64,000 nucleotides of DNA from Cyprinodon diabolis (lineage: Eukaryota > Chordata > Actinopteri > Cyprinodontiformes > Cyprinodontidae), in assembly GCA_030533445.1 (NCBI GenBank), contig CM060064.1, forward strand, positions 40,885,287 to 40,949,286, written 5' to 3'. The notes under the pieces are model-generated. The model searched no databases, was not told the origin of the DNA, and saw only the letters and a program-made list of their open reading frames with translations. How positions within the stretch are numbered: position 1 is the stretch's first letter; each line of letters begins with the position of its first letter. Positions 35,157 through 47,094 of the stretch are shown here, one piece after another. Made by a program: the position numbers and the translations under genes.

Positions 35157-35181
35157 CCCCCCCCCCCCCCCCCCCCCCCCC
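35157..35181. repeat. Homopolymer (C)25
   Basis: Twenty-five C are followed by GCCGCC. The minus strand is G-rich and could form a G-quadruplex. Assembly length is likely unreliable here. It sits 21 bp beyond the TTAA of the preceding MITE. Confidence 0.9.
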
Positions 35182-35689
35182 GCCGCCATGAAGGAATCAC
35201 AGCTGAACAGGGCACCAAGCAAGATGTCTCTGCTATGAAGAAAAAATAGAGAGACAGAGGTCACCGAGCTCAGGTCATGTTGATCAAAGTTAGAGAAGTC
35301 AGGGGAAAAAATACAAAGAGAGAGAGAAAAATGTGGAGTGATCAAAGGGGACAGAGCCAAGGAGAAGCATCTGACAGGGCTGCATTATCCTCTGCCAGAC
35401 CCGTCTGTACACTCTGCACTCCTCTAGTCCCTCCAGGTCAACCCGTAGGGAAACGAGGGGGACAAGGACCAAAAAAAGGAATATAAATAATAAATAAAGC
35501 TCAACTTTAAAGTTTACAGTTTTTTAGGTTGCAGTTAAAGGTTTAGAACTATCAATGAAGCATTAGCACTAAAAAGTTTTGTTAGTAAAATTATATAAAT
35601 CAATATCTTTACCTCAAAGTGTTAGTGAGGATTCCTCAATAGAAACATCTGTATGGGTTTGTATGTTTATCATGTGTCACAGGTGAATG

Positions 35690-36050
35690 TAGAGAGAGAA
35701 AGTAGTCTTTATGTCCTACAGCAGCATAGGTCAGGATAACATGAACCACCCTAAATATATATACGCTCTATCAAAAAAGGAAACGTTTAAGCCTAGACTT
35801 AAAAGTAGATTAGGTTAAAGTTGGAAGTTGGTTGTAAAACAAGGGATAAAAATTAAAAGCTCTATCTCCCATTCTGCTTGAATAAAGTGTAGGAATCTCA
35901 GGTAATCCTGTAATTTGGAGGCAAGGTGCCCTGTTAGAAACAAAAACAATCCAATCTATGAGGTATGATAGAGCTTGGTATTTAGAGTTTTAACTGGGGT
36001 CAATTTTAAATGCTATATATGATGTAACAGGAAGCCAACGAATAAGCTAT
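35690..36050 (+). repeat. Unnamed teleost interspersed repeat, copy 2 (diverged)
   Basis: It follows the same order of phrases as the copy at 33060-34060 (TTAAGCCTAGACTTAAAAGTAG, a TCTCCCATTCTGCTT block, a TCAATTTTAAATGCTATAT block, CAGGAAGCCAACGAATAAG). It is clearly more diverged, so the two insertions or duplications are independent and old. Confidence 0.5.
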
Positions 36051-36339
36051 GTGCTTTTATGCTGCATTGTATCAATTTTAAATATTTTATTGTCTTGTTT
36101 GCTTGTGTGTCAGGTTACATGGAGGCTTTTTGAGGACCAAAATGAAGAGACAGAAGAAGAAGTGGTTCCTTGCAGGTTTAATAAACAAAAGGTGGCAACT
36201 GAAGCAAAAGTCAACAAAAAAAGTACAGAAAAACCAAAATCCAGGAGACATCAGGGAAAAAAACACGAGGATAGAAACGATGAGGAACCAGCAAGCGGTA
36301 ACTGAAGAGGAGGAGTATATATGTCCAACAGGTCAACAG

Positions 36340-36625
36340 TGGTGTAGGATGCAGCAGTTTGCACTGCAGTCAGAGGGTTTTCGGTTCGAGCCCTGGCTCC
36401 GGCTTTCAGTGTTGTTGTGTCCTTGGGCAAGACAGCTCACCTGCATTGCCTACTTCCTACTGGTCAGAGTGCCCGGTGGTGCCAGTGTACGGCAGCCTCG
36501 CTTCTGTCAGTGAGCCCCAGGGCAGCTGTGGCTACAATATAACTTGCCACCATCTGGGTGTGAATGAATGAATGTAGTGTTAAGAGCTTTGGTCAAGTCT
36601 CCTGACTTGACCAAAAAAGTGGAAT
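36340..36625 (+). mobile_element. V-SINE-like tRNA-derived SINE
   Basis: A head with a box B-like GGTTCGAGCCC is followed by the conserved body phrases TTGTGTCCTTGGGCAAGACA, GGCAGCCTCGCTTCTGTCAG and CAGGGCAGCTGTGGCTACAA, then GTGTGAATGAATGAATG near the 3' end. These phrases are characteristic of the fish V-SINE type. It appears to sit inside another, unclassified repeat spanning about 36100-36900, whose halves flank it. Confidence 0.75.
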
Positions 36626-36639
36626 GGCCCTTTACCATT

Positions 36640-39600
36640 TACCAAACAGAACAAAGACTGGGGTGATCAACTAATTAGGAGCAGGTGTGGACAGAAGAAT
36701 CTAGAAAGGAGCTGGGGGAAGGGGACTGATGCAAGAGAGAAACAAAGGGTAAACAAGAAATACATAAGAACTCGGATACAACCAAAAACAACGCAAAAAT
36801 GGAAATGAAACCATTAAACTAGAAAACAGAAAAACATAAATCAAACTGTAACTGAAAACTAACAAAACCAGAAAGTGCAGAATCATGACATTGTGTGCAT
36901 TTCTAAACCAAGTAGGGGCAAATATTGCACACAAGCTTAGGCTAGAAATGTTGTAGTGTTCAGTATTTTTTTTACTATCAAACATTTAATTAGTAAAGAA
37001 AATCCACCTTGTTTATTGATTGAGAAAGCATATACCATATGTAGAGACACGATATGTGTCCTTTCCCTTCTATATTTCTTTTGTACCTCATCAGATTCTG
37101 CCAAAAAACCTCTGAACAGAGCCCCTTTCAGCTATATTGCCAAACAGCCGCTGGGTATAAAAGCAACACGACGGGGGGTTAACAACGCCACAGGGAAGAG
37201 GCCAGACTGCTGCTGAGGCTGGGCAAAAATGTCTTCTGCTTCAACTAGTTTGACCGGCACATACCAATAGACGACTATTCTTCAACAGCTGGATGTAAGA
37301 AGAATATGATGAGGGATGTGAAGGGGGTGGGCAGAAAATTCAAGTCAGGGATAAAAGAAAAAGAATGAAATGCAAAAAGTAAATAAGAATGATGGATAGA
37401 GCGCAGAGACAAGGAGGGATAACAGTAGATGATAACAGGGACTATAGAATGGTGACATAAGGAGAAAAATTGACAAGTGATTGATGAAAGAAGATAAAAA
37501 TGGTGAGACATGCAAAAGAAGACAAAAAACAGAGGTATGTTAAATCAGTGTGTCTCTCTGCTAAAATAACGATCATTCAGGAGCAAAGCTGTAGGAACAG
37601 ATAACAGAACATGTGCTTGCTCATTTTAACATTTCAATATTGACGTATTCAAAACTCGTAAAATGGAAACATTTAATTATAGTGATGGACAGAAAGGGCG
37701 GTTTTTAAGAGAAGATGGTGAGGCACAATCTTTTATACGACTGAAAAAAAGAAGAAAATATGATAAGGAAGAAAAAGATGTACGTCCGTTCAGCCTCTCT
37801 GTAATTTCCGAAACACATCAGATATTTTCTTAGTACGGCCATACCCTGGCTGTTGTTGCTATGGTTGCAGTGGATGTGTACCCTCTCTCTGTCAGCCGGC
37901 ACACACCTATCAACACAACAACACCACCAGCATTTAAACACAATTTCTCTTGAGACTGGATTAGAGCTGTTCATTAAAAATAAAGAATTCACGCTAATAA
38001 ACAAAGACGACACAAAACACAGTGATGGGTGAGGAGAATGTTGATACAGCAGATGGAGCAGAACTACAAAAGGTCCACATTCACTCCCACCAAAGCCTTA
38101 CATAACAGAGGCGTGTGTGGGAACTCGAGGTCCTACGTAGGAGTTTCTAGTCATCATTTGGCAACTTCTGTGCAAGAACTTTAGTCTTCCCAGGACACAG
38201 ATAGTAGGGCCTGCAGCAAAGCTTGACCCGGGCATGTAAGAGAGGAAAAATCTCAAAGACACCACCATGAATGTTAAATGTTCTACTGATATCTAGGAGG
38301 CATGAATCATTAGATTTTACAGACACATATTAATATTTCTGATAGGAATTTTACATTTAAAATCTTTACTCCGACAATTGCTTGTATATATCTTAACAAC
38401 AACATCAATAACAACAACTAAAGCAGATCTGTGGTGATATTTCTCTTTGCTTTCTCCTTTAGATTAATTCTATTTATCCCAGGCAAAAAAAAATACTGTG
38501 CGTATAACTAAAAAGGTAGGTTGAATGTCAAGGTCTTACGGTTATGCAAATGTCATATATAATAAGGTTTTTGGCCTGAAGTGAAAATTTAATGAAATAA
38601 CTTCAATAAAACATTTATACAACCTGTTTAATGAACTACCAGACATAATCTGATCTGTGCAAAATTTATATCATGAGACATCTAAAGGGATGAAAAATTA
38701 AGAACTCCTTCATAAATTGTAGAAGCAATACTTTACAATTAATCCTCATTTCTTTGTATATTTTGGATAAAGAATCCAACTTTTCTTACAATTTATTAAA
38801 GAAGCCCAAATATTTCTTTAGGCTTTTCTTAAAAGCGCTTACAATATTTTATTTGGACAAACAAAAATGCCTACAAGATGATTACCAAAAGCAGTTCGCT
38901 GAAAATCTGCATCGGTTGCATTCTCTTGATATTGACAATTAACATTTGAAAAAGAAAGCCTCTGCAAAACCTGTTAGATGCTGGAAAGTTTTCAAGGAAG
39001 CATCTGGCCTGTGATACTCCTCTGCCTCCATATCTGTTGGAGCCACTGGTGAACATGGGTCATAAGAATTACTGATAATATTAAAATACTGTCTTTTATT
39101 TAGAAAAAACAATTATCAGGAAATAATCACTTATAACAAAATCTTTATCTTAAAAAAAAAAAATAACCATTCATAATCTATTGAAATTATTCTTAACTTG
39201 ATTTAGTTCTACTTAAATTACTTAACATTCAACACATGTATCTTTAGTAATCGAGTATTTCTCTGTAATATAAACTTTCCATTGCATAAAGGCCAAATTC
39301 TCTTGGTTACTCTTCAAAATAAAAAAAAAAGAGAAACATGTTTAAGGACTGATTAACCAGGAACAGGCAGCAATAAATATTTATACTTGTACTGCAGTTC
39401 TATGTAAATCAATAATTTAGAATTGGAGCAATGATAAGCAAACTTAAGTTACAATATTTTTGAAACTTAACATTTGGAGAACAGAAACAAATAGCTTAAT
39501 AATTAATTATGTTTACAACAATCTCCTTTGATAGTTGTTGGATTTCTTTACATGGGAATTTTGCTTTAAATTTGAAGCACAAGTAGAAGGTTTTTCCTAG

Positions 39601-42600
39601 AGTTTGTTTAGTCAAAATCATAGAAGCTCAACGTTAGTCCATTTTTACTGCATGTTCCTTCATGTGAAAGTGATTTGACCCCCATGACTTTCAACAGGCC
39701 TGTAAAGACAAAAAATGTTTGGATAAATTCAAGTTTTTGTTTCCTTTAATCAATTAAATACACATTTAGATGCTTACAACCGTGCAAAAAGATTTTGGTA
39801 GAGACACATTTTTTTTTAGACTCCCCCCATAAAATGTATTCTACTCTTTTACCAGAATTAATCCTCTAAAAATGATCTCAGCTTGGGGTGCAGTCATCCC
39901 TTCTAATAGTGTTTAAATCCATTATATAAGTTTGTATTTTTCAAGAATAAAAAAAAAAGAAGATAAATTTCAGCCAACATCTGAGTGCTCTCTGCTTGGG
40001 TAAGAACCGCAGTTACAGACCAGTTATCAAATTAGTTGGCCATTCATTCTCTTTCAATTTCAAATTCAATTAACTTCTTCACTGATTTAGCTGTGCCTCC
40101 AGATGTCCCACCTAAATCCTATGAGCAGCATTAAAATTGGCATAAATTACCCAAAAGTAGCCGTTTGCAATAAAAATTTACTGCAGATTTATTTTTCCAA
40201 GCTTAGTTTTTCTGTTATGACTTCATATCTCTGCTCTTGGATATTTAAACAAGTGTATTTATCATTTGTGTGGACTTTACAACAACAGATTTTGACTACG
40301 TACAGAAAACGTCAATTTATTAAGGGTATAAATGGGGTAGGGAAATAAAGGAAGTGAAAGGATGTGACAGTAAGGTTATTTTCAGGTGAAAAAAGGGATT
40401 TACAATTTTCCTCAAGAGACTATTAATAATTCCAGACAACAAAAAAGACACACCTGGACTGAACAGCATCACCTACAGCAGACAGACACTGAACATTGCA
40501 GAAGAGCAATTTATTACTAGAGCTTTTCTGATAAGAGAAAAAATTGCAAATATTCAAACACAAATAAAAGGCCTGGGAGACAGAGCTGTAAAATTATTCA
40601 TTTCAAACAGCCATTTTTCTTTTGACACAGAAAAGATGACCTATACTGCTTTTCAGTGTGGATTTCGAAGTTTTATCTTTTAATAATTTGGAAAAAAAAT
40701 AACAAATATGAAAACCATTTCTTCACAGTTATGCAATGTTTTAGAACTGAATAAATTAAACCACTGCAGCTCTGTGGTAGGCTTTGTTGGGTGTATCTGA
40801 GTCTGTCAACCAACCAGAGAGAATGTTATCTTATTGAAGTAAAGGGACACGGTGTCAGTTCAGCTGGTGATAGGAAAGGTTGATGACCGCAGCGATGGTT
40901 CACACCTGCAGCCAGCAAGCCGCCTCGGGCCAACAGTTCATCATTACTCGGCAGGGGCAGCAGACTGAGCCGACAACATGGGGTGTCTGTACTCTGAATA
41001 CTGAACAGCCTGCACTCTCAAAGGAAAGTTGCACTGGCTTTGCTAATAACAGCAGATATTTTTTCACCACTCTTGATATACATATGAAAGAGCAACAACA
41101 GCAAAGAAGGATAATTTTTCAGTCTATGAGTTATCACCACTTCCACATTTTACTCCGAAACACTAGTAAAAATTCAAGTGCAACAGAGACACAAACATTG
41201 CATAAGAATCTCTGAGTGACGGTTGTACAACCGAGTACTAGTGATGACATTCCAGTTTACTCTCAGCTGAGTTTGAAGACCATGAACTGTAAATAAGAGA
41301 TGCATTTTCCCAGTTATGCTACTGCTTTTCTGAAGCCTCAGTGTGCTCTACGAATTTCATCAGACCATTTGATGATGATTAGGTTGGTATGTTCTCAGAA
41401 ATTCTGTATATAGCAGACTTTTATAGAAAGGCTCATAAATAGCTTCTATTCTTGATTTTCAATCAGTGTCACTACACCATTACACAAACTGATCACAGAA
41501 CGAAAACACATCAGTGATTTTACAATGACATTTGGGAAAATTGTGGTAGTGGGGTGAAAATGATTGTGGTTACGGCAAAACTATGCTTCTTTTTACAAGC
41601 TCTACTCTCCATTTTCTCCATTTGCACTCTGGCACAGATGTATAAAAAAGGGTTAAACTTATTAATATTCTAAATTAAGTTTTGATTGCAGTTGCATGAT
41701 CTCACACTAAAACAATAGTAAGAACATTTTTAATACAGTAACATTTAGGTTATATCAGGTGAATAAAGACTCTAACAAATTTCACTCTTACTGGCAATTG
41801 AAACTATTCCTGTAAAATGCACTAAAATTATGTTATTAAGTTATTGTTACCCTTTTATAAATATTGCAATCAAATGTGTGATAACCTTGATTATCAAATG
41901 TTTCAACTTGTTATTTCTACTCACTTGTAACTATATATATTTATTCTTTGCATGATTAACAAGTTTAAAATCAAATTACTTATTGTTTTTTTCAACATTC
42001 TACAACCAGGGATCTAAACAAAAACAGCATAAACCAGATATTTATACACACAACAGATCCGTTTTGGCTAAATGTTTCCTGTCCATAAAATACTTTAAAG
42101 TAATATGCTTTAAATGCAGGTATAATGAAAAATTATTTTTCAGAGACTTTTCTCTGAGTTCAGTGCTTAGATCCTTTAGAGTCCATTAAAATAGATTGCA
42201 GATGATGCACTGGTTTTATATGCGTTTAGGAGGCCTATTATAGAAAAAGTAATCAAATAAGATATCAGAAAGAAAAGTTTAGATATCTACAACTCTGGTT
42301 CATCAATTTTCAAATGTCTGGCAGTCTGACGTTTCCCTTTTCAACAGTTTTAGCCAATATAAACCACATGGGAATGTCGTGCCATCAATTATTCAGGAGG
42401 AGGATTGTTTGTCCCAGAGACCAACATCTTTGGTGAAAAATGTGCATTTCAAACTCTGAAGGAAATAACAGACATAAATATGCTGGCAAAAACAGAATGA
42501 GTGTCACTTTCACCAAAACCTTGGAATCAAATTTATTTGCTGGGTTTCACACGAAAATTATAAACGTGACTTCAGTTCAGCATTTCTCTCAATTAAATTA

Positions 42601-43370
42601 TATTGAATTATATTGAATGACAACATATACAGTGTTTCTAAAAATGTATTTGTGGAAAACATGCATGGTATCAGTAAGAGCACTCTGATTGTTACTGTAA
42701 ATGTTCATCCAAGGGATGGGATGGAAAAAGATATTGTCTCTGCAGTGTCTCCGTTTTACAAATAGCTCTCCTAAGCACCGATTAAAAGGAAAATGACCAA
42801 ATAGTTTACTTGCAGTCTCTGTGGGGTCTCGTTTTTGAAAATAAGCACAGATTTGAAGGAGAAATGTCTGAGTAGTTTGCTTCCAGTCTCCATGGGGTCT
42901 GCAGTGGTTCTAGCCCTTTTTCTGATATGAAACATTTACAAACCCTTCAGCCCTCTTGCAGACCCAATTATCTTTTGCAGTTTTAACCTGTTCTGTTTTA
43001 TGAATAATCCAGAACAGAGTACTACGGACAAAGACAACATTAGTGCAAGAAAACAAGTGGCTCCTACAAAACAGAAATATTTAACCCTTACTTTTAAGAT
43101 TTATGTAAAATAATTAAATGACAAAGTTCCATTTAATATTTTTAATATTTTGAACATAAAACTACCTAATAAACTTTACATGATGCATATACCTCAGTGA
43201 AATTAATCCTATTCATTTGAAATGCATATTCACCATGTTTATGTATTCAGTATTGATACTATTTATGTATTACAAATACATATGAATCACATTATGTATT
43301 CAGAATACATCAAGTTTATGTGTTTGAATTACATAGTAATTAGGTTACCTATTCAAGATGAATAATGTGC
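36640..43370. other. Intergenic, AT-rich, no gene recognised
   Basis: About 6.7 kb without a supported exon. Open frames (for example 37705-38013, 40880-41215, 41983-42189) lack similarity I can recognise and have AT-rich codon use. From about 43090 there are short degenerate repeats built on 'tttatgtatt..aatacat' and 'ttacctattcaagatgaataatgt', which continue beyond the SINE at 43383. Confidence 0.45.
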
Positions 43371-43382
43371 ATGTGTTTGAAA

Positions 43383-43740
43383 CTGCTTTGCCTTACAGCA
43401 AGTAGGTTCTGGGTTCGATTCCCGGCCCGGGGTCTTTCTGCATGGAGTTTATATGTTCTCCCTGAGCATGCGTGGGTTCTCTCCGGGTACTCCGGCTTCC
43501 TCCCACAGTCCAAAAACATGACTGTTAGGTTAATTGGCTTCTCTAGATTCTCCTTAGATGTGAGTGTGTGCATGAATGGTTGTATGTCCTGTTTGTCTCT
43601 GTGTTGCCCTGCGATGGACTGGCGACTTGTCCAGGGCGTACCCCGCCTCTCGCCCATTGACTGCTGGAGATAGGCACCAGCACCCCTCGCGACCCCAATT
43701 GGGACAAGTGTGTCAGATAATAGATGGATGGATGGCTGGA
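43383..43740 (+). mobile_element. Teleost tRNA-derived SINE with perfect 9 bp TSD
   Basis: Flanking duplications TGTTTGAAA (43374-43382 and 43741-43749) are perfect. The head keeps a box B-like GGTTCGATTCC but is 5'-truncated (box A missing). The body has the familiar fish phrases GGGTACTCCGGCTTCCTCCC, CCTGCGATGGACTGGCGAC and GAGATAGGCACCAGCACCCC, and the 3' end is a short ATGG repeat. It inserted into a locally repetitive AT-rich stretch. Confidence 0.9.
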
Positions 43741-44331
43741 TGTTTGAAATGCATACTAATTCACCTAATATTCAATTAGATTTATGTATTATGATTAATA
43801 TCAAATGATTTTCTTCGATCAGTTTACCTATTCTAGATGAATAATGTGTATGTATTAGAAATACATAAAAGTTAAGCTTATATTCAATCAACATGCGTTA
43901 CATTTATGTATTTTTATGATTGTTATCCGAAGTTTATATTTCTATTTTCTGTTTAACAATATATGAATGATGCAAACAATCAGACCACCTGGATTCAAAA
44001 GATTTATTGATATTAAAGACAACCTCTTCTCTTGACCCAGACAGTAGAAGTACAGGTTATGTAACTCTTAGCAATTCATCTACTGCTGAAGATAGAACAT
44101 GAAAAATCTTTTTAAAAAATCATCAAACAGAGGCAAGTTAGGAAGGTTAAATTTTTAACTTATCACCTGACAGGATGGGTTTTCCTTGAAGTATATATCA
44201 TCTCTTATGGATGGATGAATGTTTCAGATTGTGAACAAACAAGAACACTATAAACATGCTTATTGGCATGTATGGCCATTCTCTTCCTGTACTTCCTCCT
44301 CCCATGCCTGCCCCATCCCAAAAAAAAAGAG

Positions 44332-44658
44332 TCAGCTGAGCAATTTGAGTTTCAGTGCTCGTACTTTGGGGGAGAGCTTGGACAATTCCAGGTCCATCAT
44401 GATCTTCAGGTAAACTTCAAATGTATTCTTCAAGTCTTTTGGATAGCTTAGATTAAGTGCATAGATCAACCCATAAAACATCACACATGCATGGTTGATA
44501 CTCTGGAGGTTGTGGAGAACTTCAACCCCTTCCAGGACCACACCAACATCTAAAAAGCGTCCACCAGGGCCATCAGGTTTATCACCCTCAGCTCGAACAG
44601 TGAAAATTGCCATGGTTGTCCCTGCGATGTCTGCCTTAGCCTCACAGCATTCAATGTC
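44332..44658 (-). CDS. Terminal coding exon of an unidentified teleost gene (or retained copy)
   Basis: A 327 bp exon on the minus strand begins right after a good acceptor (polypyrimidine, then CTTTCAG, 44659-44665) and ends in TGA at 44332-44334, giving 108 codons. The protein begins DIECCEAKADIAGTTMAIF, continues with GPGGRFLDVGVVLEGVEVL and FYGLIYALNLSYPKDLKNTF, and ends VRALKLKLLS. I recall similar C-termini (an acidic '.EGVEVL..L' patch, then 'LIYALNL.YPK.L..TFE..QK..M.L') in a large uncharacterised family of teleost proteins predicted beside SAM-like or transposon-rich loci. No function is known to me. Upstream exons are not resolved: a Tc1 copy lies 182 bp upstream. It could be a gene disrupted by insertions, or a still functional exon with distant partners. 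Confidence 0.55.
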   Translation of the reverse strand, partial: DIECCEAKADIAGTTMAIFTVRAEGDKPDGPGGRFLDVGVVLEGVEVLHNLQSINHACVMFYGLIYALNLSYPKDLKNTFEVYLKIMMDLELSKLSPKVRALKLKLLS

Positions 44659-44839
44659 CTGAAAGATGGAGGGTAAAGAGAAAAATAAATTGTTGTCACC
44701 CTAACCTGACCTTTGAACAACAAAATCTGTGTCTTAATTTGAAGAAATTCCCATAAGGCATTGTTTATGAGAATGAGATGGACACAATGACCTCAAGATC
44801 TTTGACTCCCTAAAGCCTGGAAAACAAAACAAAACATTA

Positions 44840-46060
44840 CACTCACCGGCCACTTTGTTAGGTACACCTGTCTAACTGCTCGTTAACACTTAATTTCTAA
44901 GCAGCCAATCACATGGCGGCAACTCCGTGCATTAAGGCATGTAGACATGGTCAAGACAATCTCCTGCAGTTCAAACCGAGCATCAGTATGGGGAACAAAG
45001 GTGATTTGAGTGACTTTGAACGTGGCATGATTGTTGGTGCCAGAAGAGCTGGTCTGAGTATTTCAGAAACTGCTGATCTACTGGGATTTTCACGCACAAC
45101 CATCTCTAGGGTTTACAGAGAATGGTCCGAAAAAGAAAAAACATCCAGTGAGCGGCAGTTCTGTGGGGGGAAATGCCTTGTTGATGCCAGAGGTCAGAGG
45201 AGAATGGCCAGACTGGTTCGAGCTGATAGAAGGGCAACAGTGACTCAAATAACCACCCGTTACAACCAAGGTGGGCAGAAGAGCATCTCTGAACGCACAG
45301 TACGTCGAACTTTGAGGCAGATGGGCTACAGCAGCAGAAGAACACACCGGGTGCCTCTCCTTTTAGCTAAGAACAGGAAACTGAGGCTACAATTTGCACA
45401 AGCTCATCGAAATTGGACAATAGAAGATTAGAAAAACGTTGCCTGGTCTGATGAGTCTCGATTTCTGCTGCGACATTCGGACGGTAGGGTCAGAATTTGA
45501 CGTCTACAACATGAAAGCATGGATCCATCCTGCCTTGTATCAACTGTTCATGCTGGTGGTGGTGGTGTCATGGTGTGGGGAATATTTTCTTGGCACTCTT
45601 TGGGCCCCTTGGTACCAATTGAGCATCGTTGCAACGCCACAGCCTACCTGAGTATTGTTGCTGACCATGTCCATCCCTTTATGACCACAATGTACCCAAC
45701 TTCTGATGGCTACGTTCAGCAGGATAATGCGCCATGTCATAAAGCTGGAATCCTCTCAGACTGCTTTCTTTAACATGACAATGAGTTCACTGTACTCAAA
45801 TGGCCTCCACAGTCACCAGATCTCAATCCAATAGAGCATATTTGGGATGTGGTGGAACGGGAGATTCGCATCATGGATGTGCAGCCGACAAATCTGCGGC
45901 AACTGTGTGATGCCATCATGTCAATATGGACCAAACTCCCTGAGGAATGCTTCCAGCACCTTGTTGAATCTATGCCACGAAGAATTGAGGCAGTTCTGAA
46001 GGCAAAAGGGGGTCCAACCCGTTACTAGCATGGGGTACCTAATAAAGTGGCCGGTGAGTG
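44840..46060 (+). mobile_element. Tc1/mariner element, DD36E-type, copy A
   Basis: The 1221 bp element is bounded by TA (44838-44839, 46061-46062), with ends CACTCACCGGCCACTTTGTT and the inverse of AATAAAGTGGCCGGTGAGTG. It carries a broken transposase in the plus direction. A second, highly similar copy lies in opposite orientation at 49226-50430. Confidence 0.92.
44913..46028 (+). pseudogene. Transposase pseudogene of DD36E Tc1/mariner copy A
   Basis: The frame opens at ATG 44913 with an HTH region (MGNKGDLSDFERGMIVGAR, then ISETADLLGFSRTTISRVYR). Later blocks are WSDESRF (first catalytic Asp), VQQDNAPCHKAG (second Asp) and [11 protein letters not shown] (Glu). Compared with copy B, it has nonsense codons at 45429-45431 (TAG), 45498-45500 (TGA) and 45771-45773 (TAA). 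It also has one in-frame extra codon (Ile, after QLCDA). The spacing between the last two catalytic residues is 36, as counted in copy B. Not translatable as a full protein. Confidence 0.9.
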
Positions 46061-46064
46061 TAAG

Positions 46065-46951
46065 TGTGGTAATGTGGCCTTTTGTCAAGTTTATTGCATG
46101 TTGTTTTCTAATTTTGGATTTTCTTTACTTTTGAACTGATTTACTTGTTTTCATTTTTGTGTGTTGCATGTTTTTTCTGATTTTGTTTGGAGGTCACATT
46201 GCCACTCACACCTGGACACGCCCACAGCAACGGCACAGGTGTTCCCCCTCAGCCAGGCAGCGTGCAGGGACACTGATAAAAAGGCAGCTGTTTGGTTGGA
46301 GGTAGAGGTCCTGGACATGGGAAGACACAGACGCTCTGGACATGGGAAGGCAGAGACCGGACGTGGAGGGCCGTGGCCGGACTCTAAGGAGAGCCAAACT
46401 GAGCGGGTGAGGGAGAAGCATCAGGACATTTTTAAGTGACCGGTTATCGCAGGCATACTGGAGCAGGGCGTACTGGAGCGAGGCGCTGAGCCGCTCGGGA
46501 GCGGGGCGCTGAGGCGCGCTGGAGCGAGACAGTATGGAGAGCGGCGCATGGAGACCGGCGCACTGGAGACCGGCGCTATGGAGAGCGGCACAGAGGCACG
46601 CTGGCGAGAGGACCGCGTGTTGGAGGAGACCTCACTGGTGCCAGCTATGCTGGCGAGGCCCGCACGCGCAGCATGCTGGCGAGAGGACCGTGCGTTGGAG
46701 GAAGGACTGCGCCCTCCATCGTGCCAGCTGGAGCGCATTTCAGGGCTATCTCATTGACTCTGCTGTTCCGATGCCCTACATTTTTATCTTTTTATTTTCT
46801 TTTAATCCCTTCCTTTTTAGCCCTTCCTTTTAACCCATTTTATTGAACTTTTAAACCAATAAAAGGTTTTGAGGCTCTGCTCACAATCGCCGCAGTCTGT
46901 TTGGTTTTATGGTTGTTTTTTTAAAGATGATCGCGCCTCTCAGGTGCCACA
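46065..46951 (+). repeat. 5' LTR of the short-interior element
   Basis: TG...CA termini. It contains a TATA-like GATAAAAAGG near 46275 and AATAAA near 46858, about 95 bp from the end, consistent with U3-R-U5 organisation. The middle (about 46440-46740) is GC-rich with short tandem motifs on GGAG(A/C)CGGCGC, and one unit of the 75 bp repeat that is expanded in the other LTR. Confidence 0.85.
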
Positions 46952-47094
46952 GAATCTGGCGTTGCTGGTAGGACTGCGGGGTTGTGAGCAGTGTTTTAAC
47001 GGATTTTATTTTATTTATTTTATTTTAAGATCAGATGGAAATGTGCTTCTCCCTAAGGATCGGCCGGGACGGGCCTTGGTAAAGTGTGGGGGGA
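46952..47094 (+). other. 143 bp interior with PBS and polypurine-tract candidates
   Basis: It starts GAATC then TGGCGTTGCTGGTAGGACTG, a PBS-like sequence beginning TGG, and ends with a G-rich purine tract. The middle is T/A-rich filler with no reading frame. It contains just the two priming sites needed for reverse transcription, with no packaging gene. Confidence 0.7.

Noticed and set aside
36051..36305. Lys/Glu-rich 84 aa open frame
   Set aside because: It lies in what looks like a repeat interrupted by a SINE, has no splice or family support, and low-complexity charge alone is not evidence of a gene.
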